Under the pieces are notes generated by a model, which was not told the origin of the DNA, searched no databases, and worked only from the letters and a program-made list of their open reading frames with translations. A stretch of 64,000 nucleotides of DNA from Comamonadaceae bacterium (GTDB taxonomy: Bacteria; Pseudomonadota; Gammaproteobacteria; Burkholderiales; Burkholderiaceae_C), in the NCBI GenBank assembly GCA_947450675.1, contig CANFWI010000002.1:62001-126000 (forward strand). The letters run 5' to 3'. This document shows, in pieces, positions 25,924 to 34,669 of the stretch. Both the position numbers and the translations under genes were made by a program. Numbering within the stretch: position 1 is the first letter of the stretch; each line of letters starts with the position of its first letter.

Positions 25924-26813
25924 TGAACGCTTCTTTCGACTTGGCCTTAGAGGCCGCCCGGGTTGCCGCGGGCCTGCAACATTACCCGCCAGCCACACTT
26001 TACGTGGTTGCCACGCCCATCGGCAATTTGTCGGACATCAGCCTGCGCGCACTGCATGTGCTGGGCTTGGTGGATGCCATCGGCTGCGAAGACACCCGCC
26101 ACACCCAAACCTTGTTGCGCCAGTACGGCGTCAACAAGCCTTTGCTGCCTGTGCACGAGCACAACGAAGCAGAAGCGGCGGTCAGCGTCATCAACCGCTT
26201 GCAACGCGGTGAGCGCGTGGCCTACGTGAGTGACGCTGGCACCCCCGCCATCAGCGACCCGGGTGCGCGCTTGGTGGCGGCGGTGCGCGCAGCCGGTTTC
26301 AAAAGCACGCCACTGCCAGGCGCCAGCAGCGTCACCACGGCCTTGAGCGTGGCCGGCATCTCGGGCGACAGCGGTTTTATATTTGCCGGATTTTTGCCAA
26401 GCAAAGCCGGCGAACGCGACCAAGCCGTGCAAACCTTGCTGACTGAAAAACGCGCGGTGGTGATTTTGGAGGCACCGCACCGCATGGAAGCACTGGCCCG
26501 CGCCTGTGCGCCGCTGGCTGAGCGGGCCATCACGGTGGCCCGCGAGCTGACCAAGCAATTCGAAGAAATCGCCACCCTGCCGGCGAGTGAACTGCCGGCC
26601 TGGTTGGCCGCCAATCCGCAGCGACTGCGCGGTGAATTTGCGCTGGTGCTGCACCCCGCCCCGCAAGCGGCTGCCGCAGACGACGGCGGCCGCGTGCTGA
26701 AGTTGTTGCTGGCTGAATTGCCACTCAAAACGGCTGTCAAATTAGCCGCCGAAATCACCGGCGCGTCGCGCAACGAACTCTACGACGCAGCGCTCAAGCT
26801 GAAGGCCGAATGA
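25923..26813 (+). CDS. rsmI: 16S rRNA (cytidine1402-2'-O)-methyltransferase RsmI
   Basis: A 296-residue SAM-dependent tetrapyrrole-methylase-fold enzyme that 2'-O-methylates C1402 of 16S rRNA at the ribosomal P site. Motifs are VVATPIGNLSDISLRAL, the CEDTRHT loop, YVSDAGTPAISDPG and LPGASSVTTALSVAG. The start is set at a TTG (25923) with GGAA about ten bases upstream, because the family normally begins shortly before this point; a GTG at 25893 is the alternative. The stop overlaps the next MFS gene (ATGA). Confidence 0.92.
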   Translation: MNASFDLALEAARVAAGLQHYPPATLYVVATPIGNLSDISLRALHVLGLVDAIGCEDTRHTQTLLRQYGVNKPLLPVHEHNEAEAAVSVINRLQRGERVAYVSDAGTPAISDPGARLVAAVRAAGFKSTPLPGASSVTTALSVAGISGDSGFIFAGFLPSKAGERDQAVQTLLTEKRAVVILEAPHRMEALARACAPLAERAITVARELTKQFEEIATLPASELPAWLAANPQRLRGEFALVLHPAPQAAAADDGGRVLKLLLAELPLKTAVKLAAEITGASRNELYDAALKLKAE

Positions 26814-28042
26814 ACCCCGACGCCGCAAACATCTGGCGTGCGCCCCGCTGGGCGCTGGCCGTCTTGTTGGCGCTGCTGGGCATGCTCGGGCCGTTTTCAA
26901 TTGACACCTATCTGCCCGCTTTTTCGGGCATGGCCACGTCGCTAGGCGCCACACCCGCCGAAATGCAGCAGACGCTGTCGGCGTACCTGTTTGGTTTTGC
27001 CTTCATGAATTTGTTTCATGGCGCGCTGTCAGACAGTCTGGGTCGGCGCCCGGTGGTGCTCTGGGGCATTGCGGTTTTCACGCTGGCATCGGTCGGTTGC
27101 GCGCTGTCTGTGAACATCAGCCAACTGGTGTTTTTCCGCGCCTTGCAGGGCTTGTCAACTGGCGCCGGCATCGTCGTGTCGCGAGCCGTCATCCGCGACA
27201 TGTTCCCCCCCGCAGAGGCCCAAAAAGTCATGAGCCAAGTGACGATTTACTTTGGCGTCGCGCCTGCATTAGCGCCCATGGTGGGCGGCTGGCTGTTTGT
27301 GCATTTGGGCTGGCACAGCATCTTCTGGTTTTTGGCGGCGGTGGGCGTGGCGCTCTGGACGGCCAATTACAAACTGCTGCCGGAGACGCTGCACATCAGC
27401 CAGCGTCAACCGTTTGAAGTCAAACATTTGCTGCGCGGCTACTGGCAACTGGGGTCAAGCCCGCGCTTTTTATTACTGGCCTTGGCCAGCGGCATCCCCT
27501 TCAACGGCATGTTTTTGTACGTGCTGTCGGCACCGGCTTTTTTAGGTGACCATCTACAGCTGGCACCGTCGCAATTCTTCTGGTTTTTTGCACTGACCAT
27601 CGGCGGCATCATGGCCGGCGCTTGGACCAGCGGACGCATGGCCGGACGCATCGCGCCGAAGCAGCAAATTCGCTACGGCTTCCTGATCATGCTGGTGGTC
27701 TCTGTGATCAATGTGGCGGCGAATGTGTTGTTTACAGCGCACGTGGCCTGGGCCATGGTCCCGATCACCATCTTCGCTTTTGGCTGGGCCGTGATGATGC
27801 CGGTGGTGACGCTGCTGGTGCTCGATTTGTACCCTGAGCGACGCGGCATGGCCTCGTCTTTGCAGGCCTGCATCGGCTCGTCAGCGAATGGCCTTGTGGC
27901 CGGTGTGTTGGCGCCGCTGATCATGCATTCCACCGTGGCGCTCGCCATCGCGTCGCTGGGCATGATGTGCATCGGGCTCTTGGCCTGGGCCTGGCTGCAC
28001 CACCGCTGGCCAGACATCGGCCGCGTCATCAGCGCGCATTGA
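26810..28042 (+). CDS. Bcr/CflA family drug-resistance MFS transporter
   Basis: A 410-residue 12-TM drug:proton antiporter of the Bcr/CflA subfamily (bicyclomycin and sulfonamide-type export). The signature FSIDTYLPAFSGMA (about residues 29-42) lies in TM1. The MFS motif A is DSLGRRPVVLWGI after TM2, and RALQGLSTGAGIVVSRAVIRD in TM4 is typical. It is coupled to rsmI by an ATGA overlap, though no functional link is evident. A REP-like repeat follows its stop. Confidence 0.9.
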   Translation: MNPDAANIWRAPRWALAVLLALLGMLGPFSIDTYLPAFSGMATSLGATPAEMQQTLSAYLFGFAFMNLFHGALSDSLGRRPVVLWGIAVFTLASVGCALSVNISQLVFFRALQGLSTGAGIVVSRAVIRDMFPPAEAQKVMSQVTIYFGVAPALAPMVGGWLFVHLGWHSIFWFLAAVGVALWTANYKLLPETLHISQRQPFEVKHLLRGYWQLGSSPRFLLLALASGIPFNGMFLYVLSAPAFLGDHLQLAPSQFFWFFALTIGGIMAGAWTSGRMAGRIAPKQQIRYGFLIMLVVSVINVAANVLFTAHVAWAMVPITIFAFGWAVMMPVVTLLVLDLYPERRGMASSLQACIGSSANGLVAGVLAPLIMHSTVALAIASLGMMCIGLLAWAWLHHRWPDIGRVISAH

Positions 28043-28068
28043 GCGCGTCATGGCGCGCAACGTATTTT

Positions 28069-28100
28069 CGTCACTGCGAGCGCAGCGCGGCAGTCCATCT
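28069..28100 (+). repeat. REP-like repeat, single copy
   Basis: CGTCACTGCGAG followed by CGCAGCGCGGCAGTCCAT. It is the same element as the cluster at 24084-24217, and again sits between converging genes (MFS and exonuclease). Confidence 0.75.
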
Positions 28101-28107
28101 GCGAGTC

Positions 28108-29223
28108 TCAGAGTTCGCGCCAGCCGACTTGCCCCGGCCGCGCCGAGTATTTTGTTTTGGCGTCCAGCACTTCAACCTGAACCCGGCTGCTGCGGCCGGC
28201 GTAGACGGCTGATTTGAGCCACTCACACTCCAGCGCCAAAGCCGCCTCGTCGCTCAGGCGCGTGTGCCAGACTTTTTGCGTGCCTTCCCAGCGGTAGCCG
28301 CGCGCCTTCAGCAGGTCTTTGGCGTCAAACGGTGCGTTCGTCGCTTGCAAGCGAAAGGTCGGTTTGCGGGCCGAGTCGATCAAGCGCGACAGGCCGCTGG
28401 CCTGGGTCGACTTGAGCGACGCCATCAGCACCGCCAGCAGCGCGTGACAATCCATCTCTGCGCGGTGAGCATCGTAAAACAGCCCGAGGTCATAGGCCAA
28501 CGAGGTCAGCTTGGCCGAGCCGCGACCCTCTTGCTTCCAGTCGATGTCGGCGAACGAACAAGCCCAGTTGAGTGCTGCAAATTGCGGCAGTCGGAACTCA
28601 ACAAAGGGTCGGTCAAAACCGGCGTTGTGCGCCAGCACGAGGTCGACGCCTTCGAGCATGCGCAGCACCAGGGCTTCGTCCAGCCGTTGCCCACGCAACA
28701 TGTCGTCGGTGATGCCCGTGATGGCGATGATCTCGTCAGGCATCGGCATGCCGGGGTCTTCCAGGCCGTCGTAGACCTGTACCGCACCCACCGGCTGGCC
28801 GGTGTGCAAATCAACGGTCACACGCAGCAGGGCCAGCTCAACCACCTTGTCGCGCGTTGAGTTCAGGCCAGTGGTTTCGGTGTCCAACACCAGCAGCGTC
28901 GCCACCGGTCCGGTGGCTGGCGGAAACGTCAGCTGGGGGACGAGCCGACGCAGCACGCGAAAGTCTGGGTGCGCGTCCAGCAGCTTCGCCATGGCTTCGG
29001 CCGCTTCGGCCGCTTCGGAGCCTACGTCTACGACTGCTGGCAGCTTGGTTTCGGCTGGCGCTGGGGTTTCGGTGGGGGTTTCGACCACGGGCTTGACCGC
29101 GACAGGCGATGCCCTTTTCAACGCGATCACTGGCGGCACCGCCGGCATCGCGGGCATCGTCGTGGCAGCGTCATCAAAGCCAAAGCCGAGCTGATGGCTG
29201 GCTGTAAGACTCGGTGGTTTCAT
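28108..29223 (-). CDS. DnaQ-like 3'-5' exonuclease
   Basis: A 371-residue protein. Residues 1-90 are Pro/Ala/Val/Thr-rich and probably disordered. A DEDDh exonuclease domain (about residues 108-275) carries ExoI VLDTETTGL, ExoII HNAGFDRPFVE, and ExoIII HRAEMDCHAL with the catalytic His-Asp. About 80 further residues (QATNAPFDAKDLLKARGYRW and on) form an extra C-terminal module seen in DNA-polymerase-III-epsilon-like proteins. It is probably a stand-alone proofreading or repair nuclease, not the main epsilon subunit. Confidence 0.85.
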   Translation of the reverse strand: MKPPSLTASHQLGFGFDDAATTMPAMPAVPPVIALKRASPVAVKPVVETPTETPAPAETKLPAVVDVGSEAAEAAEAMAKLLDAHPDFRVLRRLVPQLTFPPATGPVATLLVLDTETTGLNSTRDKVVELALLRVTVDLHTGQPVGAVQVYDGLEDPGMPMPDEIIAITGITDDMLRGQRLDEALVLRMLEGVDLVLAHNAGFDRPFVEFRLPQFAALNWACSFADIDWKQEGRGSAKLTSLAYDLGLFYDAHRAEMDCHALLAVLMASLKSTQASGLSRLIDSARKPTFRLQATNAPFDAKDLLKARGYRWEGTQKVWHTRLSDEAALALECEWLKSAVYAGRSSRVQVEVLDAKTKYSARPGQVGWREL

Positions 29224-29313
29224 GGGGCTCTCTAAGGTGCTGACGGCTCAGCCGGATGACTGGCGTTGGGCCGCGAGTCTAGCACTGCCGGCGCCTCCAA
29301 AACACACAGCACA

Positions 29314-29334
29314 GCCGGGTTCTTCAGACCCGGC
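29314..29334 (-). terminator. Hairpin after the 698-residue hydrolase gene
   Basis: Inverted repeat GCCGGGT/ACCCGGC with a 7-nt loop, seven bases past the stop of the minus-strand hydrolase gene. No strong T tract follows, so efficiency is uncertain. Confidence 0.5.
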
Positions 29335-29340
29335 CGTCGC

Positions 29341-31437
29341 TTAGCGGAGCACCTCGCTGGCGTTGGCTTCGAGGATCAATGCCTTGGCATCGACCTCGAG
29401 CAAAAAACCAGCTTTTTGGGCCTGCTCGGCGGCCTTGCTCACTGCGGCCACGTAGCCCTCATGCGTGCCGTAGCGCTCTTCCAAAGACGGACGACTGTCA
29501 CGGTTGGCCAAGCGCGCCTGCGCAGTGCGGGCAAATGGCAGCATGCCGCCCACATAGTTGCAAATCTGGTCTTTGTGAAACGGCATCGCGCCATCCGCGG
29601 TGACATTCCAGCCTAAATAAGTGCCCAGCGGGGCATCTGCCAAGACCACCGGCAAACCACCGAGTTCATTGCCATCGGCGTCAACCTTGGGCGCCATCAT
29701 CTTCAGCACTTGTTTGATTTTCGGTGGCGCTAAAGAAGGAATGCCCGAGCCGTCAACAGCTTTGAAATCAGGACCCCAGTCGTAGTCCAGCACCGGCATG
29801 ATGAAGTCACGCTCGGGCAAAGTGGCGCGCAAACCGGGCAGCGCTGGAAAGCCCATCGCAGTCTTGTGCGCTTCGACCAGCGTGCCGGCGGCGAGCGTCG
29901 GATACCGACTGGCGGGTGGCTCGGTACCGAGCATCACCCAATTGCGAAGGTGCACGCGCAGCGCATTGACGGTGTGCGTGTGCGGCATCGGGTTGGCCGG
30001 CAAAACACCTTGGCCAAAATTATTACCCGGGCACATCGGCCCAACTTTGGGCAAGCCGACACCCGGCAGGCTTGAATTGAAACCACCCGCGCCGCCGCCG
30101 TGGTTGCTGCTGGCGATGTAATAACGCTTGACGTTGGCCGGCATTGGCAGGTCTTGCTTGGCGTCGGTGCCGACCCACTCGGGCGTCAGCTTCAAGGCCC
30201 AGACCTCGGCCGAACCAAAGTGCTCCATCACCTTCGGGCACGTGTTGCTGGCGGTGCAGCGGTCCAAAATGCCGGCGGCGGGAATGCCGCGCAAGATGTC
30301 CGGATGCGGCAACCACCACTGCGGGCCTTCACTGCCGGCCTGGTACAGCTCCAGCACGCCGTCGGGTTGTGCCCAGCGGAAGTTCAGCGCAATACGCCGA
30401 CCCGCGATGATCGGCCACAGACCGTCATGCACGGGGGCGCCGGCTTCGTCACGGTTAAAGCCAAGGTGCAGCCAACCGCGCAGGTAATTCCCAGACTGAG
30501 AAACACCCCGACCAATGCTGTGCTTCACTGTTTTAGCGATCGGGTTCAGCGTGCCCACATCGTCGGCCTGCGCCTGCTTAAAGAACGCGCCAACATCGCG
30601 CCAAGCGGCAAAACCCACACCCAGCACATAAGGGTCGGCCGCGGTGAAGACCACTTGGTAAAGGCGCTTCGCATCAAAGCCATTTTTCAAGCAAATTTGC
30701 GTTGCGTCTGGCACACCGGGAAACGGGTTTTGGGCGTCGCAGCGAGCCCAAGCCCAATCACCGGCGGCGATGGTTTGCTCATCCATCACCTCGCCGCTCA
30801 TGCTCTCACCAGCGCGGGATGTTAATTTGGCGTTGGCCGTCGCCAAGCTCATGGGTTTGTAGGGCACCGGATTGGTTTGCACCATCAGCGGCTGCGAGCC
30901 CAGACCGCTGCGGTTGACGATGCGCCCAAGGACTTGGCCCGTGACACGGGAGCCATCGGCTTGACGCGCGACGGGCACTTGCAAAAACTGCATGCCGGCC
31001 ACGCTGGCTTTGGGACGCACGGTGGTGGCACCGACGTTGTCGCCCTGCCAAGCGCTGGCCAGTTCGATGTCGCCAAAGGCCCGCTCTTGTGGCGCAAACG
31101 GATAAACGCGTCCGCGGTTCGGCACGTCGTGCCACATCAAACCACTGGCCTGTTTCAAGTCGACCGGTTTGTAGATCACGAACGACGCCGTGTAACGCAC
31201 TTTGCCATCTGCGTCCTTGGCCAACTCGATGTCTTGGATGATGGCGTTGCCGGGCAGCTTGGGGTCCAACTCACCAAAGGCGCGGCCGGCAATTTGCTCG
31301 TACGCCACGCCGTTCGACACACCGGCCACCGCCGGCATCGGCAAGGTTTCGTCGATCACGATGCGCGTGACGCGCGCCTGCGCAGCGCAGGACAAAAGCA
31401 GCAGGCCGCCGGCCAGAATTCGAAGGGATTTTTTCAT
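29341..31437 (-). CDS. Exported alpha/beta-hydrolase-domain protein (Abhydrolase_10-like)
   Basis: A 698-residue secreted or periplasmic protein with a signal peptide (cleavage after about residue 21, AQA-R). It has a long N-terminal beta-rich region, then GRGVSQSGNYLRGW (about residues 304-317), which looks like the nucleophile elbow, and a GSSNHGG-like segment before the C-terminal part. It belongs to a large uncharacterised alpha/beta-hydrolase family frequent in Comamonadaceae and linked to exported esterases. It is the last gene of an operon with a second exported hydrolase, a beta-hydroxyacid dehydrogenase and a Bug binding protein, so a role in breaking down an external ester is plausible. 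Confidence 0.7.
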   Translation of the reverse strand: MKKSLRILAGGLLLLSCAAQARVTRIVIDETLPMPAVAGVSNGVAYEQIAGRAFGELDPKLPGNAIIQDIELAKDADGKVRYTASFVIYKPVDLKQASGLMWHDVPNRGRVYPFAPQERAFGDIELASAWQGDNVGATTVRPKASVAGMQFLQVPVARQADGSRVTGQVLGRIVNRSGLGSQPLMVQTNPVPYKPMSLATANAKLTSRAGESMSGEVMDEQTIAAGDWAWARCDAQNPFPGVPDATQICLKNGFDAKRLYQVVFTAADPYVLGVGFAAWRDVGAFFKQAQADDVGTLNPIAKTVKHSIGRGVSQSGNYLRGWLHLGFNRDEAGAPVHDGLWPIIAGRRIALNFRWAQPDGVLELYQAGSEGPQWWLPHPDILRGIPAAGILDRCTASNTCPKVMEHFGSAEVWALKLTPEWVGTDAKQDLPMPANVKRYYIASSNHGGGAGGFNSSLPGVGLPKVGPMCPGNNFGQGVLPANPMPHTHTVNALRVHLRNWVMLGTEPPASRYPTLAAGTLVEAHKTAMGFPALPGLRATLPERDFIMPVLDYDWGPDFKAVDGSGIPSLAPPKIKQVLKMMAPKVDADGNELGGLPVVLADAPLGTYLGWNVTADGAMPFHKDQICNYVGGMLPFARTAQARLANRDSRPSLEERYGTHEGYVAAVSKAAEQAQKAGFLLEVDAKALILEANASEVLR

Positions 31438-31474
31438 CTCGTTTTCCTCAGAAGGGTCAAAGCCGGGAACCGAA

Positions 31475-32539
31475 TCAGCGTGCGTTGCGGGGTGCGTTTT
31501 TCAGCAGCTCAGCGACCTGATCTTTCCACCATTTGGCCTGTCCCGTGGTGCCGTGGCCAGCCGTTTGGTCACTGGCGGGCAGCAACAACATGCGAGCGTT
31601 CGGAACGCGTTTGAGTTCACGCTCCATCACGCCCAATTCAGGCGGATTGCGTTCGTCGTCGGCGGCGTTGATCGCCAGCAGCGTTGCCTTGATTTTTTCC
31701 AACCCAGCCAAGGGGTTGTAGTCGCGCGAGGAAGCCCATTGGTACAAAAGATCATTGGCATCGCCCGCTACTGGCGTCTTCAGCCGCAGGTCCAGCAACT
31801 GGTCGGCTTTCGCACTGGTGGGCGCCAAGCTTTGCAGGGCTTGGTTGCCGCCGCTGGTGGCGATCGAAAAAAACACGGAGGCAAATTGCGCGCTACGTGG
31901 CTGTGTGGTGTAGTTGCCGCCCAGCCACTCGGGGTCATTGCGGATCGAGTCAATGATGAGTCGCCGCATCATCCAGTTGCGCCCTGACATGGCACTGGGC
32001 ATAGACGCCATCGGCACCAGTACATCCATGAAGTCCGGGTGCGCGATGCCCCACATCCAGACCTGCATGCCGCCCATGGAATTACCCAGCACCAAACGCA
32101 CATGTTTGATGCCCAGTCCTTCGGTGACCAGACGGTGTTGCGCGGCGACCATGTCGGTGTAGTTGTACTGCGGAAACTTGGCGCGCAGACCATCTGAAGG
32201 TTTGCTGGAACGACCCGTGCCAATCGCGTCGGGCAGGATGATGAAGTACTTGCTCGCGTCCAGCGCCTGCCCCGGCCCGAACAGTTGCCCGGCAAACGCC
32301 GGCGTCAACAAGCCAGCGCCCGTGCCGGCCGTGCCATGCAAGATGACCACCGGCTCACCGCTCGGTTCACCCACCGTGGTGTAGCCCATTTTCATCTCGG
32401 CCATGACCTCGCCGGTGTGAAAGCGAAAGTCTTTGGCGGTCCAACTGCCAGCCTTGGGGGCTGGGTAGTTTTGCGCCATGGCGCAGAGGGTCAAGGTCGA
32501 CAAAAGCAATCCCATTATTTTTTTCATCCAGCGCTGCAT
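31475..32539 (-). CDS. Exported alpha/beta hydrolase, MetX (homoserine acetyltransferase)-like fold
   Basis: A 354-residue protein with an N-terminal signal peptide (LLLSTLTLCAMAQ) and the MetX-like alpha/beta-hydrolase pattern. The pattern includes VVILHGTAGTGAG, PDAIGTGRSSKPSDG, and nucleophile elbow LGNSMGGMQVW (Ser near residue 155); an Asp in NAADDERNPP and a His in GHGT are near the C-terminus. True MetX is cytoplasmic, so export points to an esterase or acyl-hydrolase role instead. The ATG at 32539 is preferred over a Met four codons later because GAAAG lies upstream. It lies 37 bases from the next hydrolase and in the same operon. Confidence 0.8.
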   Translation of the reverse strand: MQRWMKKIMGLLLSTLTLCAMAQNYPAPKAGSWTAKDFRFHTGEVMAEMKMGYTTVGEPSGEPVVILHGTAGTGAGLLTPAFAGQLFGPGQALDASKYFIILPDAIGTGRSSKPSDGLRAKFPQYNYTDMVAAQHRLVTEGLGIKHVRLVLGNSMGGMQVWMWGIAHPDFMDVLVPMASMPSAMSGRNWMMRRLIIDSIRNDPEWLGGNYTTQPRSAQFASVFFSIATSGGNQALQSLAPTSAKADQLLDLRLKTPVAGDANDLLYQWASSRDYNPLAGLEKIKATLLAINAADDERNPPELGVMERELKRVPNARMLLLPASDQTAGHGTTGQAKWWKDQVAELLKNAPRNAR

Positions 32540-32612
32540 GGTCAGACTTTCAGGTTGTGTCGAGGAGCGACAAATTCTAAGACGGCCGAATCGGCCAAAA
32601 CGCGTCAAGACC

Positions 32613-33527
32613 TCAGCGTTTACCCTTTGCTTTGGGTGCGATGCCGGCCATGTTGGCCAACACTTCGCTCACCGAAGCCGTATCCTGTTGGCCAAGCCCT
32701 TGAGCCATGGCGGCGCTGTAAATCGGCACACAGGCACTGAACAAAGGTGTCGGGCAATCGACCGACTTGGCCATGTCGCCGATGACCTGCATGTCCTTTT
32801 GCCAGACTTCGACTTTCATGGTGGGCGGCGAATACTCGCTGCGGATCATGAAGGGCATGCGCAAGCGCATGACGCCCGTGCCGATGACAGGACTGCTGCC
32901 AAATAGATTCAGCACATCTTGGGGATCAAGTCCCATCTTGCGCGCCAGCGTCACTGATTCAGCACAAGCCACGTTGTAAATGGCGACCAGATGATTGGCC
33001 GCAAATTTCATCTTGGTGCCGTTGCCATACGCGCCCACATACGGCACGTTGTCGGTGAAGACTTTGAGCACCGTTTCAACGCGCTGATAAGCCGCCTTTC
33101 TGCCACTGCAAAACACCGTCCAGGCGCGCTCCTTCATGCGCACCGCCGTGCCGCTGATCGGGCAGTCCAGCACCGACATGCCGACACGGCGCAAGGCCTT
33201 GAGCGCTTGCTCTTTGTCGTCCATGGGCAAGGTGCTGGTCTCCACCACCAACAAGCCCTCACCTTTGGCGCGTGGCTTGGCTGCAGCGAGCTTTTTGACC
33301 GTCTCTGCCAAGGCGAAGGATGTCGACAAAGACACGATGACAATGGCTGCGGCATCCGCCACCGCTGTCGCCGAGGTGAGCGCTTTGCCCCCAGCAGCTT
33401 TGAGCCTTTTGCAGGCCGGTGTGGAGACGTCGTAGCCAACCACTGCATAACCGCACTTGATCAGCTCTTCGGCCATCGCGCTGCCCATGATGCCCAGACC
33501 CACGACCCCAATGACTGGCTTGCTCAT
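32613..33527 (-). CDS. NAD(P)-dependent beta-hydroxyacid dehydrogenase
   Basis: A 304-residue HIBADH-family enzyme. The Rossmann motif is VGLGIMGSAMAEEL (about residues 8-21), the substrate loop DCPISGTAVRMKE keeps the DxPxSG pattern, and the catalytic lysine lies in GNGTKMKFAANHLV. The ATG at 33527 has AAGGAACAGGG immediately upstream. It is in an operon behind a Bug binding protein and ahead of two exported hydrolases. The product could be oxidised to a semialdehyde or keto acid released by the hydrolases (inference). It shares only family-level similarity with the paralogue at 23142. Confidence 0.9.
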   Translation of the reverse strand: MSKPVIGVVGLGIMGSAMAEELIKCGYAVVGYDVSTPACKRLKAAGGKALTSATAVADAAAIVIVSLSTSFALAETVKKLAAAKPRAKGEGLLVVETSTLPMDDKEQALKALRRVGMSVLDCPISGTAVRMKERAWTVFCSGRKAAYQRVETVLKVFTDNVPYVGAYGNGTKMKFAANHLVAIYNVACAESVTLARKMGLDPQDVLNLFGSSPVIGTGVMRLRMPFMIRSEYSPPTMKVEVWQKDMQVIGDMAKSVDCPTPLFSACVPIYSAAMAQGLGQQDTASVSEVLANMAGIAPKAKGKR

Positions 33528-33569
33528 TCCCTGTTCCTTTTTTGTTGTTGTTCGCTGCGCAGCCAACAC

Positions 33570-34550
33570 TCAATCCGCTTTGATGTTGGCTGACTTGACG
33601 ACGGCGCCCCACTTGACGATTTCGTCTTTGATGTATGCGCCAAAGTGTTCGGGCGTATCGCCCACCGGAATAGCACCCTGCGCCAGCAATTCTTCTTGCA
33701 CATCTTTTTGCTTCAGAATGTCGACGATTTCACGGTTGAGTTTGGTCACGATGGCCTGGGGCGTTCCCAGCGGTGCCACAATGCCGATCCATGAGTACGC
33801 CTCATAGCCGGGCACACCGCTTTCGGCAATCGTCGGGACATTCGGCAAGGACGCGAGTCGCTTGGCACTGCCAATCGCGATGGCATTCAGGCGGCCTTGC
33901 TGCACCAAAGGCAGCACCGGCGGAATGCTGCTGTAAAGCATTTGCACTTGGCCGGCCAACAAGTCGGCGGTGGCCGGGCCTTGACCCTTGTAAGGCACGT
34001 GCACGGTGTTGACCTTGGCGAGTGAGTTCAGCAACTCACCCGCCAAATGTCCGGAGTTGCCACTGCCGGGCGAGGCAAAGAAAAGCGCGCCTGGTTTGTC
34101 TTTGGCCAACGCCAACAACTCCCGCATGTTCTTCGCCGGCACCGACGGATGCGTCACCAACAGCAAGGGATAAATCACCATGTTGGTGATCGGTACGAAA
34201 TCCTTCACGGGGTTGTAGGGCAGCTTGTCGTAAAGACTCGGGTTCACCGCCATCGGTCCAGCGGCGGCAATGCCGAGGGTGTAGCCATCCGGCGCCGCTT
34301 GGGCTGCAGCCATCAAACCCACAATGCCATTGGCCCCAGCCTTGTTGTCAACCACCACCGTCTGGCCCAGTCGCACCGTGAGTTTTTGCGCGACCAAGCG
34401 GGCGATCACATCGTTGCCACCGCCGGGCGGGAAGGGCACGATCATGCGGATGGGTTTGCTGGGATAGGCTTGCGCCATGGCGGCCGTGGCCACTAGGCTG
34501 GCGGCAGCGAGCAGCACTTTTCCCACACTCAACAGGGTGTTCAATTTCAC
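33570..34550 (-). CDS. Bug/TctC family tripartite-type substrate-binding protein
   Basis: A 326-residue periplasmic binding protein (signal peptide ends near residue 27, AMA-QAYP). The Bug pattern is present: YPSKPIRMIVPFPPGGGNDVIARL, VVDNKAGANGIVG, HVPYKGQGPATADLLAGQVQM and a C-terminal KWGAVVKSANI. Such proteins bind carboxylates or aromatic acids; the TctA/TctB membrane partners are not nearby. It is the first gene of the operon running to 29341, and its promoter region faces the GntR regulator gene across a 119-base gap with a palindromic operator candidate. Confidence 0.92.
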   Translation of the reverse strand: MKLNTLLSVGKVLLAAASLVATAAMAQAYPSKPIRMIVPFPPGGGNDVIARLVAQKLTVRLGQTVVVDNKAGANGIVGLMAAAQAAPDGYTLGIAAAGPMAVNPSLYDKLPYNPVKDFVPITNMVIYPLLLVTHPSVPAKNMRELLALAKDKPGALFFASPGSGNSGHLAGELLNSLAKVNTVHVPYKGQGPATADLLAGQVQMLYSSIPPVLPLVQQGRLNAIAIGSAKRLASLPNVPTIAESGVPGYEAYSWIGIVAPLGTPQAIVTKLNREIVDILKQKDVQEELLAQGAIPVGDTPEHFGAYIKDEIVKWGAVVKSANIKAD

Positions 34551-34583
34551 GCTTGTCTCCTCGTATTTTTCTTAAAGTCCTAC

Positions 34584-34599
34584 ATAGGAGTATACCTAT
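34584..34599. promoter_or_regulatory. Palindromic operator candidate between GntR and Bug genes
   Basis: ATAGGAGTATACCTAT is a 16-base palindrome with 7 of 8... more strictly 6 of 8 base pairs complementary (outer ATAGG/CCTAT perfect). It lies centrally in the 119-base divergent gap, 85 bases before the gntR start. GntR/HutC-type proteins usually bind short inverted repeats, so this is the likely site controlling both directions. Confidence 0.5.
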
Positions 34600-34669
34600 T
34601 GAGGTGGTTCAGCCTAAGCCATAATCTTTCCTTCGACACACCGACAAGCCCACGCCGCAGTACCGCTCC

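Noticed and set aside
31475..32539. Homoserine O-acetyltransferase MetX
   Set aside because: A signal peptide indicates export and the operon has no methionine genes; only the fold and general motifs match.
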